This document shows, in pieces, positions 1-7,354 of a stretch of 14,263 bases of DNA (position 1 is its first letter; each line of letters starts with the position of its first letter). The stretch spans positions 1 through 14,263 of the forward strand of contig PTKD01000029.1 of assembly GCA_002938115.1 (NCBI GenBank), in the 5' to 3' direction. A model generated the notes under the pieces. The model saw nothing but the letters and a program-made list of their open reading frames with translations. It was not told where the DNA came from and made no database searches. The position numbers and the translations under genes are program-made. This stretch comes from Alphaproteobacteria bacterium MarineAlpha9_Bin7 (GTDB lineage Bacteria > Pseudomonadota > Alphaproteobacteria > UBA7887).

Positions 1-151
1 GCTCACCACAAATAGTCATCAAGGTAGTTGACTTTCCAGCACCATTAGCACCAACCATGGCCACGATTTCCCCTGCATCGACATGGAGGTTAATGCCACG
101 CAGGGCCTGGATCCGACCGTAAAAACTGTCAACATTTTCTAGGTTCAGCAT
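1..151 (-). CDS. livF: LivF-type ABC transporter ATPase, N-terminal part (cut by window edge)
   Basis: This is the first 50 codons of the second ATP-binding subunit of a branched-chain amino-acid-type (HAAT family) importer. It would sit on the cytoplasmic face and power uptake together with LivG, LivH and LivM. The reading starts MLNLENVDSFYGRIQALRG, and a Walker A box (GANGAGKS) lies at residues 34-41. The rest of the gene, including the signature motif and Walker B, lies outside the window. The ATG sits inside the end of livG (ATGCTGA, 7-bp overlap), which implies translational coupling. The start MLxxExVxxxYGxIQAL is typical of LivF. The family is certain; the transported substrate is not. 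Confidence 0.9.
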   Translation of the reverse strand, partial: MLNLENVDSFYGRIQALRGINLHVDAGEIVAMVGANGAGKSTTLMTICGE

Positions 152-981
152 GGCAGACCCGGTTGGACGGCGTCTACATCGTAATCTTCCTCCTCGCCCA
201 GATAAGCGCGAATTACCCTAGGATCATGACGCACAACCGTGGGAAATCCGTCCGAAATTTTTTGGCCATAATCGAGCACAACAATGTGATCGGAAATATT
301 CATCACAACACTCATGTCATGCTCGATCAACAAAATACCGATCCCCTGCGTATCACGTATATCGCGCAAAAGCTCGTTGAGCGCACCTGATTCATTGCGG
401 TTAAGTCCCGCCGCAGGCTCATCAAGGCACAGTAGCGCAGGTTTACTGCACATTGCGCGAGCTATTTCCAGACGCCGCTGGTCTCCGTAGGGTAGCTCGC
501 CAGCTTGCCGATCTGCATCCGAAATAAGACCAATTCGATCCAGCCATTTTTTAGCCAATTCAATGGCTTCATTCTCGGCATCATAATAGCGAGACAACCC
601 CAGTAGTCCGGCGACAGAAAACAGGGACGCTCGCATAAGTTCGTTATGTTGAGCAACAATCAGATTTTCCAAAACGGACATGGCCGGGAAAAGCCGAATG
701 TTTTGAAAAGTACGACCGATCCCAGCCCGCGCAATTCGGAAACCATCCATACGCTCCAAGTATACTGGCTGTTTACCTTGCACAGTAAAGGTTAACCGAC
801 CCACCGTGGGTTTGTAGAAACCCGTTAAACAATTGAAAACCGTGGTTTTCCCTGCACCGTTTGGGCCAATAATCGCTGTTATCTCCCCTTGGGCTGCAGA
901 AAAAGATAGATCGCTAATTGCGACTAGACCACCAAACCGCATGGTCAAATGCTCAACCCTAAGTAATTCGTTGATAGTCAT
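145..981 (-). CDS. livG: LivG-type ABC transporter ATP-binding protein
   Basis: Cytoplasmic ATPase subunit of a branched-chain amino-acid/amide/carboxylate-type ABC importer; 278 aa, slightly longer than the usual ~255. Visible motifs are Walker A GPNGAGKT (39-46), the Q-loop in TFQNIRLF (91-98), the signature region LPYGDQRRLEIARA (163-176), Walker B LLCLDEP (183-189) and the H-loop histidine H221 in LLIEHD. LPYGDQ replaces the classical LSGGQ; as far as I know a YG(D/Q)QRRLEIARA signature is common in LivG proteins, so this is not a defect. The C-terminal tail is acidic (GEEEDYDVD). The ATG overlaps the livM stop (ATGA, 4 bp) and the 3' end overlaps livF, so the gene is in the middle of a coupled operon. 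Confidence 0.95.
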   Translation of the reverse strand: MTINELLRVEHLTMRFGGLVAISDLSFSAAQGEITAIIGPNGAGKTTVFNCLTGFYKPTVGRLTFTVQGKQPVYLERMDGFRIARAGIGRTFQNIRLFPAMSVLENLIVAQHNELMRASLFSVAGLLGLSRYYDAENEAIELAKKWLDRIGLISDADRQAGELPYGDQRRLEIARAMCSKPALLCLDEPAAGLNRNESGALNELLRDIRDTQGIGILLIEHDMSVVMNISDHIVVLDYGQKISDGFPTVVRHDPRVIRAYLGEEEDYDVDAVQPGLPC

Positions 982-2288
982 TTTAATGTTCTAGAACCAC
1001 TTGGGTATAAGGTCAGAGTCGGTTTTCGGTGAGCAAGCAAACCACGCGGCCGCCAGAGCATCACTAAGACCATCGCCAAGCCAAATACCAGCATCCGATA
1101 TTCAGAGAATTCTCGCAAAGCTTCGGGCAATAGAATTAGTGCAGCAGCAGCCAATACGATCCCGATCTGACTACCCATCCCGCCGAGCACAACGATCGAT
1201 AGGATGATGGCCGATTCAATAAAAGTGAAACTTTCAGGACTGATAAACCCATTTCGGCTGGCAAAAAATGCTCCCGCCAAACCACCAAACATCGCGCCTA
1301 ATGCGAACGCTGACAATTTGGTGTTGACCGGATTAATGCCGAGAGAGCGGCACGCAATCTCGTCTTCCCTAAGCGCCTCCCAAGCCCTGCCAATTGGCAA
1401 TTTACGAATCCGAAGCACGAAAACGTTTGTCACAAGTGCGAGTATCAGTATTACGTAGTAAAGAAATGTAATTCGATGGTCACCCGAAAATGGTAAATCA
1501 AAATACTCATGAAAACTATGTCCCTCACGTGTTCGACGCGTGAATTCCAGGCCAAACAATGTGGGTCTCGGAATACCTGCTATACCATTTGGACCGCCAG
1601 ACAAAGCAACCCAGTTAGTCAATACAACGCGAATGATCTCGCCAAAACCCAACGTCACTATTGCCAGGTAGTCGCCCCGTAAACGTAGTACAGGGTACCC
1701 GAGAAGAACCCCAAACATGGCGGCAACAGCCCCAGCGATCGGCAAACAACCCCAGAAGGACCAGTCGTAGACGGTACCAAGAAGCGCAAACGTGTAGGCG
1801 CCGACGGCGTAAAACGCCACGTATCCAAGATCCAACAGACCAGCGAGGCCAACTACAATATTTAAGCCCCATCCAAGCATCACGTAGATGAGCACCAAAG
1901 TAGCTAAATCAATTGCACGGCGGTCGACCTCTGGCATAAAGGGGAATAACAGTGCAACCAACACTACTATTACGGCAAACGAGACCCGCCTACGATCGAT
2001 GACAGATCTTAAATACCCGAAGCTGGGCAGATGCAATCGGCTCTGCTGCCATAAACCGCGCGTCGATGTTAAGACACAACGGCCCACAAATACGATGACG
2101 ACAGAGACAACGAGCGCTTCCCAGCGAAACTCAAAATTCAGTCCCGTCCCGGTGGTGTTGGTACGAAACCCGATGAGTGGCAAAGCCAGCAGGAACGCTA
2201 CCAACGATGCTAGCCCAGCCTCCTTAAAGGCGGTAAAGACTGCCGTCATCTTTAGTTTACCCAGTTCCACGGGATTTTGTTTATTCAC
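978..2288 (-). CDS. livM: LivM-type ABC transporter permease
   Basis: Inner-membrane permease subunit of the Liv-type importer; 436 aa, close to the long E. coli-like LivM form with an extra N-terminal region. Two hydrophobic segments lie in residues 25-75, then the core permease from about 105. Family hallmarks are GLLDLGYVAFYAVGAY (150-165), GDYLAIVTLGFGEIIR (205-220), SGGPNGIAGIP (230-240), an EAA-like loop for contact with the ATPases (303-320) and LGGMGSQIG (368-376). The longest frame begins with GTG only 3 nt after the livH stop. An internal ATG at residue 14 (position 2249) is an alternative. Neither has a convincing Shine-Dalgarno sequence, which fits coupling to livH, so the exact start is uncertain. 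Confidence 0.93.
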   Translation of the reverse strand: MNKQNPVELGKLKMTAVFTAFKEAGLASLVAFLLALPLIGFRTNTTGTGLNFEFRWEALVVSVVIVFVGRCVLTSTRGLWQQSRLHLPSFGYLRSVIDRRRVSFAVIVVLVALLFPFMPEVDRRAIDLATLVLIYVMLGWGLNIVVGLAGLLDLGYVAFYAVGAYTFALLGTVYDWSFWGCLPIAGAVAAMFGVLLGYPVLRLRGDYLAIVTLGFGEIIRVVLTNWVALSGGPNGIAGIPRPTLFGLEFTRRTREGHSFHEYFDLPFSGDHRITFLYYVILILALVTNVFVLRIRKLPIGRAWEALREDEIACRSLGINPVNTKLSAFALGAMFGGLAGAFFASRNGFISPESFTFIESAIILSIVVLGGMGSQIGIVLAAAALILLPEALREFSEYRMLVFGLAMVLVMLWRPRGLLAHRKPTLTLYPSGSRTLK

Positions 2289-2291
2289 CGG

Positions 2292-3206
2292 CTAAACTTT
2301 TTCAATGTCCGGACGGCCAAGCAGACCCGTCGGCATGAATATCAAAACCAAAACGAGAATACCGAACGATGCTACATCCTTGTACTCAACTGAAAAATAT
2401 CCCGCCCAAAATGCTTCCACCAACCCCAACAACATTCCTCCCAACATCGCCCCAGGGAGCGACCCAATGCCCCCTAGAACTGCAGCGGTAAATGCCTTGA
2501 GGCCAGCGACAAATCCCATAAAGAAATCTATTACGCCGTAATACAATGTCACCATTAGGCCTGCCACAGCAGCAAGCATTGCACCCATGACAAAGGTCAG
2601 TGAAATAGTTCGGTCGACATTGATACCAAGCAAGGTGGCCATACCCCGGTCTTGCTCGCAGGCACGCTGAGCTCGACCCAAGGCCGTCCTTGCGATCAAG
2701 GTCGCAAAAATCGCCATCAGGACTACGGTAAGTAAAATGATGAAAATCTGAACGTAGCTGAGAGTTACTGTGAAATTGCCTCTCTCATACAAGGATATCC
2801 CACCTCGTATGATTGGCTGAATCGCCTTAACTCCGGGCCCTTGAGTAAGCAATACATAGTTCTGCAAAGCCAGGGACATTCCGATAGCTGAAATCAAAGC
2901 CGCTAGGCGGTGCGATCCTCGCAGCGGTCGATAGGCAACGCGCTCCACTGCCCAACCATAGGCAGATGTGAAGAGCATCGCCACCAGCAACACCATTATT
3001 AGTGCCAACGGGATCCAAGTAACCCCTGTGACGCCCAACATGGTGAACGTGAGCACTGACAGAAAAGCCCCGATCATGTAAATCTCGCCATGGGCAAAAT
3101 TTATCATTCCAATAATGCCATAGACCATCGTGTATCCGATGGCTATCAGTCCATAAATGCTCCCAAGAGTAATTCCATTAACCAATTGCTGAATAAAATA
3201 AGCCAT
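2292..3206 (-). CDS. livH: LivH-type ABC transporter permease
   Basis: Second inner-membrane permease of the Liv-type importer, first gene of the operon; 304 aa, normal for LivH. It opens with the classic start MAYFIQQLVNGITLGSIYGL and the following segment GYTMVYGIIGMINFAHGEIYM. An EAA-like cytoplasmic loop is at 181-200 and the signature GLKAFTAAVLGGIGSLPGA at 235-253. About eight hydrophobic segments are visible. The Shine-Dalgarno sequence is poor (AGG about 11 nt upstream). The next upstream gene runs the other way, so the operon promoter must lie in 3207-3458. Family assignment is secure. HAAT-family importers carry branched-chain amino acids but also urea, amides and aromatic acids, so the substrate is unassigned. 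Confidence 0.94.
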   Translation of the reverse strand: MAYFIQQLVNGITLGSIYGLIAIGYTMVYGIIGMINFAHGEIYMIGAFLSVLTFTMLGVTGVTWIPLALIMVLLVAMLFTSAYGWAVERVAYRPLRGSHRLAALISAIGMSLALQNYVLLTQGPGVKAIQPIIRGGISLYERGNFTVTLSYVQIFIILLTVVLMAIFATLIARTALGRAQRACEQDRGMATLLGINVDRTISLTFVMGAMLAAVAGLMVTLYYGVIDFFMGFVAGLKAFTAAVLGGIGSLPGAMLGGMLLGLVEAFWAGYFSVEYKDVASFGILVLVLIFMPTGLLGRPDIEKV

Positions 3207-3324
3207 CGACCATTATGCCTGAAATACATGGAGTGGGCATGTTTGCCGCCGTGCCGACCCCCTCCAGAAAACTCCGTTACGATAGTGCCGGCACGAAACT
3301 TGGATACGTAACAATAGATTACCC

Positions 3325-3353
3325 TTTATAGTCTTAATGGAAAGATAGTTTAA
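3325..3353 (-). promoter_or_regulatory. Candidate livH promoter
   Basis: Read on the minus strand, a TATAAA -10 box (3330-3325) is preceded after 17 nt by TTAAAC (3353-3348), a weak -35. Most of this element lies inside the inverted repeat at 3333-3363, so a protein bound there would block it. The leader to livH would be about 110 nt. Only the -10 box is good. Confidence 0.3.
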
Positions 3354-3363
3354 TTCCATTAAG
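3333..3363. repeat. Perfect 10-bp inverted repeat, candidate operator
   Basis: The arms are CTTAATGGAA (3333-3342) and TTCCATTAAG (3354-3363), exact reverse complements separated by 11 nt. Arm centres are 21 bp apart, two helical turns, as expected for a dimeric regulator binding one DNA face. There is no T-tract and the stem is AT-rich, so a terminator is unlikely. It overlaps the candidate livH promoter and lies about 50 bp upstream of the TATAAT box for the hydrolase, so it could control both genes. Confidence 0.6.
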
Positions 3364-3410
3364 TAATAGGCAGCTGAATCGCCAAGCAGGCCGCAAGCCG
3401 GTACACTGAG

Positions 3411-3416
3411 TATAAT
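3411..3416 (+). promoter_or_regulatory. Candidate -10 box for the serine hydrolase
   Basis: A perfect TATAAT lies 42 nt before the hydrolase ATG, giving a leader of about 35 nt. No good -35 hexamer is present at 16-18 nt spacing, so this would be a weak or activator-dependent promoter, if real. Confidence 0.35.
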
Positions 3417-3458
3417 TGAATTTTGAACCGATAACGGAAGGTGGAACTCTAAAAGATA

Positions 3459-4742
3459 ATGCCACATCGCGATATCAGAAGTGGGTTTTGGACTGGAGCA
3501 TTTGTCCTCTTGTGTCTAGGCTCAGCTCCTGCAATTTCAGCGCCGATTCCAGAAACAACGCCAGAGCGGGTCGGGCTTTCTTCACAAAAACTGCAGAGGA
3601 TCGACGCGGTTTTTGAGGAAGGCATAGCAGACGGACACATCCCCGGAGCAGTAGTCGCGATAGCACGTCAGGGGAAGCTTGCATATTTCAAGTCGTTCGG
3701 TATGCAAAATGTCGCAGCTAACCTGCCTATGCGTACCGACTCAATATTTCGAATCTATTCCATGACCAAGCCCATCGTAAGCGTTGGCACGATGATTCTT
3801 CATGAGGCGGCAGAGCTTTATCTTTCTGAGCCAGTGGAAAAATATTTGCCCGAACTCACGAACATGATGGTTGCAAAGCCTGACGAAAATCCAGGAACAG
3901 ACACTAGTGGAAACCAGATGGTACCCGCCGATCGACCAATCAAGATTCACGACCTTCTACGACATACCTCAGGTTTCACGTATGGGTTTTTCGGGCAATC
4001 TCCTGCCAAGCAAAGACTGAAACAATCCGGGTTAGCCAATCTTACCTCTTTAGACACTCCGTTGGATCAATTTGTTACCCGCTTGTCGACACTCCCGCTG
4101 GCTTATCAGCCAGGGACGCACTGGGAATATGGTCGATCCACGGACGTACTCGGATATTTAATTGAAGTGATTGCCGGGGAAAACTTAAATTCGTTTCTAA
4201 AGGAAGGTATATTTGAGCCGCTAGGCATGCTCGATACTGGTTTCTGGGTGCCTAAGAAAGACTGGTCGCGTATCGCTGAGCCATTGGAGAATACCGGCGA
4301 ACCACAACTCATTGACGTCACGAAACAACCGGAAATGCTGGCCGGAGGGCACGGACTGGTCTCCACTGCAGGCGATTATCTGCGCTTTTGTCAAATGATG
4401 CTGAATGGTGGCGTACTAGAAGGTGTCCGTATCCTCGGACCGAAGACTGTAGAATACATGACTGCCAATCATCTTGATGAAACGATCAGCCGTGCTGGAC
4501 CGTATTATTTACCTGGCCCCGGCTACGGGTTTGGGCTTGGGTTTGGCGTACGTGAGGCCAACGGGATCTCTGCATGGCCCGGATCTGCCGGAGAATTCTT
4601 TTGGGGTGGCTATGCTGGAACTTACTTTTGGGTTGACCCAGATGAAGAACTGATTGTTGTGTCGATGACACAATCAGTAACGCACCGGGGACATTACAGA
4701 ATGGTGCTGCGGAATCTCGTGTACCAAGCGATCATCAACTAA
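3459..4742 (+). CDS. Exported serine hydrolase, class C beta-lactamase/esterase fold
   Basis: Serine-dependent hydrolase of the beta-lactamase-related penicillin-binding/esterase (EstB-like) family; 427 aa. Residues 1-28 look like a Sec signal peptide (hydrophobic core AFVLLCLGSAPA, likely cleavage after AISA), so the enzyme should act in the periplasm. Catalytic features are SMTK (nucleophile S101, general base K104), a YGRS tyrosine motif (Y224) where true beta-lactamases have YxN, HTSGF (169-173), GGHGLVSTAGDYLRF (296-310) and FWGGYAGTYF (381-390) near the usual third-motif position. A classical KTG is not evident, which argues for an esterase or peptidase rather than an antibiotic-hydrolysing enzyme. 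The true substrate is unknown. It is divergent from livH and shares its control region, so a link such as releasing a small acid or amide for uptake is possible but unproven. The Shine-Dalgarno sequence is distant (GGTGGA, 13 nt). Confidence 0.88.
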   Translation: MPHRDIRSGFWTGAFVLLCLGSAPAISAPIPETTPERVGLSSQKLQRIDAVFEEGIADGHIPGAVVAIARQGKLAYFKSFGMQNVAANLPMRTDSIFRIYSMTKPIVSVGTMILHEAAELYLSEPVEKYLPELTNMMVAKPDENPGTDTSGNQMVPADRPIKIHDLLRHTSGFTYGFFGQSPAKQRLKQSGLANLTSLDTPLDQFVTRLSTLPLAYQPGTHWEYGRSTDVLGYLIEVIAGENLNSFLKEGIFEPLGMLDTGFWVPKKDWSRIAEPLENTGEPQLIDVTKQPEMLAGGHGLVSTAGDYLRFCQMMLNGGVLEGVRILGPKTVEYMTANHLDETISRAGPYYLPGPGYGFGLGFGVREANGISAWPGSAGEFFWGGYAGTYFWVDPDEELIVVSMTQSVTHRGHYRMVLRNLVYQAIIN

Positions 4743-4791
4743 AAGTAAGTGCGACATATTTGCGGCCGTTCACTCTCTGGTAACCAACATA

Positions 4792-6012
4792 TCACGCCGC
4801 CACCGCCGTCTTGATACGTAGTCGTTGGAATACCTCTTTTAGCGCTATAACGAGTTGTTCCATCATTGCATCACTATGCAAAGGCGACGGCGTGATGCGG
4901 AGCCGTTCAGTCCCACGTGGTACCGTTGGGTAGTTTATTGGTTGCACATAAATACCGTGGACCTCAAGCAGCCGATCACTCGCTTGCTTGCATAAAACGG
5001 GATCACCTACCATCACTGGTATGATATGGCTCGGGTTCTCGATGAACGGAATGCCAACCTTACGAAGTCGGTCTTTTAGGGTGCCGGAGCGTTCCATATG
5101 CTGCTCCCTTTCCTGCTGGCTCACCTTCAAATGGGACACAGACGCCAGAGCACCCGCCGCAACCGCAGGGGGCAAAGAAGTTGTAAAGATAAAACCCGAC
5201 GCAAAGGAGCGAACGGTATCGCAAATATCCGAAGTACTGGCGATGTAACCACCCATCACGCCAAATGCTTTAGCTAAAGTTCCCTCAATAACGTCCAGTT
5301 CATCCATCAGACCCTCTCGTTCGGCAATACCGCCGCCTCTGGGACCGTACATGCCGACCGCGTGAACCTCATCCAAATATGTCAGGGCTCCGTACCGCTT
5401 TGAGACCTCACACAACTCCGCAATTGGGGCAATATCGCCATCCATAGAGTAGACCGACTCAAAAGCAACAATCTTTGGAAGATCAGGGTCCAGGCCTTTG
5501 AGATGCGACTCAAGATCTCGGGGGTCATTGTGCTTAAAAATCTTCTTAGGTGATTTGCTGTGCCGAACTCCAGCGATCATCGAAGCATGGTTTAACTCAT
5601 CAGACAAAAGCACGCATCCTGGCAACATGGCGCCCAGAGTACCCAGTGTCGCCTCATTTGATATGTACCCCGATGTAAAGAGTAAAGCAGAATCTTTGCC
5701 GTGAAGATCGGCGAGTTCTCGTTCCAACAAGACGTGGTAGTGAGTCGTACCCGAAATATTCCGAGTCCCGCCAGAGCCAGCACCAACATCTTGGATGGCC
5801 TGAGTCATAGCATTGCAAACTGTGGGGTTCTGGCCCATCCCAAGATAGTCGTTGCTACACCAAACGACCACATCGCGGGCATTCCCTCGATCGTCGTAAA
5901 AGGAAGCACGGGGGAAGGTGCCAGCATGACGCTTTAAATCGGCAAACACGCGGTACCGGCCCTCATTACGTAAGCCTTCTAGGGCCTTATCAAAGAAACC
6001 GTGATAATCCAT
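4792..6012 (-). CDS. hemA: 5-aminolevulinate synthase (C4 pathway of haem synthesis)
   Basis: PLP-dependent, cytoplasmic enzyme condensing glycine and succinyl-CoA to 5-aminolevulinate, the first step of haem synthesis in Alphaproteobacteria and mitochondria; 406 aa, the standard bacterial length. The protein starts MDYHGFFDKALEGLRNEGRY. Seen motifs are CSNDYLGMG (52-60), GAGSGGTRNISGTTHYH (77-93), DELNHASM with H142 stacking on PLP, the block ESVYSMDGDIAPI (185-197), DEVHAVG with D214 and H217, and GTLAKAFG with the Schiff-base lysine K248. All fall at the numbers known for the Rhodobacter enzymes. AONS and KBL are close relatives but lack this exact set and the typical ALAS N-terminus. The gene faces the serine hydrolase tail to tail (49-bp gap). 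It has its own upstream spacer with an FNR-like box. Confidence 0.97.
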   Translation of the reverse strand: MDYHGFFDKALEGLRNEGRYRVFADLKRHAGTFPRASFYDDRGNARDVVVWCSNDYLGMGQNPTVCNAMTQAIQDVGAGSGGTRNISGTTHYHVLLERELADLHGKDSALLFTSGYISNEATLGTLGAMLPGCVLLSDELNHASMIAGVRHSKSPKKIFKHNDPRDLESHLKGLDPDLPKIVAFESVYSMDGDIAPIAELCEVSKRYGALTYLDEVHAVGMYGPRGGGIAEREGLMDELDVIEGTLAKAFGVMGGYIASTSDICDTVRSFASGFIFTTSLPPAVAAGALASVSHLKVSQQEREQHMERSGTLKDRLRKVGIPFIENPSHIIPVMVGDPVLCKQASDRLLEVHGIYVQPINYPTVPRGTERLRITPSPLHSDAMMEQLVIALKEVFQRLRIKTAVAA

Positions 6013-6144
6013 ATCCAGGCCTTAAATCAGTTTGGGTCAGTCGCCCGATTAATTTTTGCCACAACACATCTGCCTCAACGTATACATCCCAATTCTTAAT
6101 TTAAAGGCACGACCCCCGACTAACCCGACCAAGTATCAACTACA

Positions 6145-6158
6145 TTGACGTGCATCAC
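6145..6158. promoter_or_regulatory. Candidate FNR/FixK-type binding site upstream of hemA
   Basis: The plus-strand bases TTGAC-GTGC-ATCAC match the FNR consensus TTGAT-N4-ATCAA at 8 of 10 positions with the correct 4-nt spacer. The centre lies about 140 nt upstream of the hemA ATG and downstream of the neighbouring stop codon. Oxygen control of hemA by FnrL/FixK proteins is known in several Alphaproteobacteria, which raises the prior. An 8/10 match can occur by chance. No clear -35/-10 pair was found for hemA. Confidence 0.4.
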
Positions 6159-6182
6159 ATCGGTGGAAAACTTACAATCCAC

Positions 6183-7247
6183 TTATCGATTTGGGCCCCT
6201 TGTTTGTGGATAAGGCTGCCACCGTGTTAAATCAGTTTTTGGGAGCACTCCCGGGTTGACTGCGCTACGAGGCCATCGGCCAGTCAACACCGTTGCAATT
6301 TCCCTCCCCATACGACGCAAAGCCTCAGGCCTCATGCGGTCCGAAGCTGACGCAACGTGCGGAGAGCAAATTACATTACTCATTTTCACCAAAGGGTTAT
6401 TTGAATCTGCTGTTATTGGCTCTTCTTCAAACACGTCCAAAGCGGCGGCGGCTATCTCCGCATTCTCCAAAGCCAAAATCAATGCACCCTCGTCAACGGT
6501 CGGTCCCCGCCCATTATTGATAAAAATAGCGGACTTTTTCATGGCCGAAAAATGCTGGTTGGTAAGCATATGGTGGGTCTCTTCATTGAACGGTGCATGC
6601 ATCGACACAAAATCCGACCTTTGAAGCAAACGAATGAGACTGGGTTCCGGTTCAACTCCAACAGAACTCATTTCTAATTCGGATAGATAAGGGTCATAGG
6701 CAATTACCCGTAAACCAAATGCATGACAACGCCGAGCAACAGCTTTAGCTACGTTCCCGAAGGAAACAAGTCCTATAGTCTGCCCCCAAAGCCTGGGAAA
6801 CCCAGACAATAACTCCCGTCCTTTTGCCCACTCTCCTTCAACAGTCATGCGGTGCATCTCCGGTAACCGTCGAAAGGCTGCTAGGAACATAGCCATCGTG
6901 TGGTCGGCAACTTCCTCTATAAAAATATCAGGCACATTAGTCACTACAATTCCGTGCTCTGTCGCAGCATCGACATCAACCGTATCGGAACCAACTGACC
7001 CCAAGCCGATAACTTTGCATTTTTCCAGAGCAGAGATTATTTCTCTGGTTATTCGCCTGTTGTGACCAATTACTGCATCAGCATCCCGAGAGGAATCAAT
7101 AAACTCATCCACCGTCGAGGCCTCAACCTCGATTATGGAAGCACCTATTGGATCGAGAGCCTCTCTTTCCATTTCGTATGCGTTTTCACCAAATATGCTG
7201 CCTGTCGCCGGACGTTGCACGACAACTTTAAATTTGGTCTCCACCAT
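6183..7247 (-). CDS. D-isomer-specific 2-hydroxyacid dehydrogenase (CtBP-like)
   Basis: NAD-dependent oxidoreductase interconverting a 2-oxo acid and a D-2-hydroxy acid; 354 aa from the ATG at 7247. The longer frame begins at a GTG at 7274; the ATG is preferred because an AGGGGGG tract lies 11 nt before it. Visible parts are the outer domain with GLGSVGSDTVDVDAATEHGI (81-100) and EVADHTMAMFL (112-122), the cofactor domain, and the catalytic triad R247 (NNGRGP), E276 (DVFEEEP) and H297 (SPHVAS). D185 (AYDP) favours NAD over NADP. The nucleotide-binding loop reads SFGNVA (162-167) where GxGxxG is expected, so two of three glycines are replaced. The tail (335-354) is longer than in most relatives. 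It lies 107 bp downstream of the FAH gene on the same strand and may be the last gene of that group. Substrate unknown. Confidence 0.88.
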   Translation of the reverse strand: MVETKFKVVVQRPATGSIFGENAYEMEREALDPIGASIIEVEASTVDEFIDSSRDADAVIGHNRRITREIISALEKCKVIGLGSVGSDTVDVDAATEHGIVVTNVPDIFIEEVADHTMAMFLAAFRRLPEMHRMTVEGEWAKGRELLSGFPRLWGQTIGLVSFGNVAKAVARRCHAFGLRVIAYDPYLSELEMSSVGVEPEPSLIRLLQRSDFVSMHAPFNEETHHMLTNQHFSAMKKSAIFINNGRGPTVDEGALILALENAEIAAAALDVFEEEPITADSNNPLVKMSNVICSPHVASASDRMRPEALRRMGREIATVLTGRWPRSAVNPGVLPKTDLTRWQPYPQTRGPNR

Positions 7248-7354
7248 ATCCGTAGTATCCCCCCTGATTTGCACACGACGTCAAAATTAACTTCCTAGGC
7301 CGCATTGATCATGTCGCTTCTTGTCAGCCCAAATTAGGACACTGGACCAGCTGA

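Larger units (their letters stand above)
3207..3458. promoter_or_regulatory. Divergent livH / serine hydrolase intergenic region
   Basis: A 252-bp spacer between two divergent genes, AT-rich in its middle and without a convincing ORF. It contains a perfect 10-bp inverted repeat (3333-3363), a TATAAT box pointing to the hydrolase (3411-3416), a TATAAA box pointing to livH (3330-3325), and the short perfect palindrome GTGCCGGCAC at 3285-3294 inside the probable livH leader. Promoters for both directions are expected here from gene orientation alone. No regulator gene is adjacent. Confidence 0.7.

Noticed and set aside
1615..1891. Overlapping open frames on both strands within livM
   Set aside because: Arginine- and serine-rich shadow readings of a clear permease gene; no start signals or family features.
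3285..3294. Palindrome GTGCCGGCAC in the livH leader
   Set aside because: A 10-bp palindrome without spacing, copies or a T-tract; noted in the region entry only.
3459..4742. Antibiotic-resistance beta-lactamase
   Set aside because: It has SMTK, but YGRS in place of YxN and no evident KTG; fits the esterase/peptidase side of the fold better.
4743..4791. Possible bidirectional terminator between the convergent hydrolase and hemA genes
   Set aside because: No stem of more than a few base pairs and no T-run could be found.
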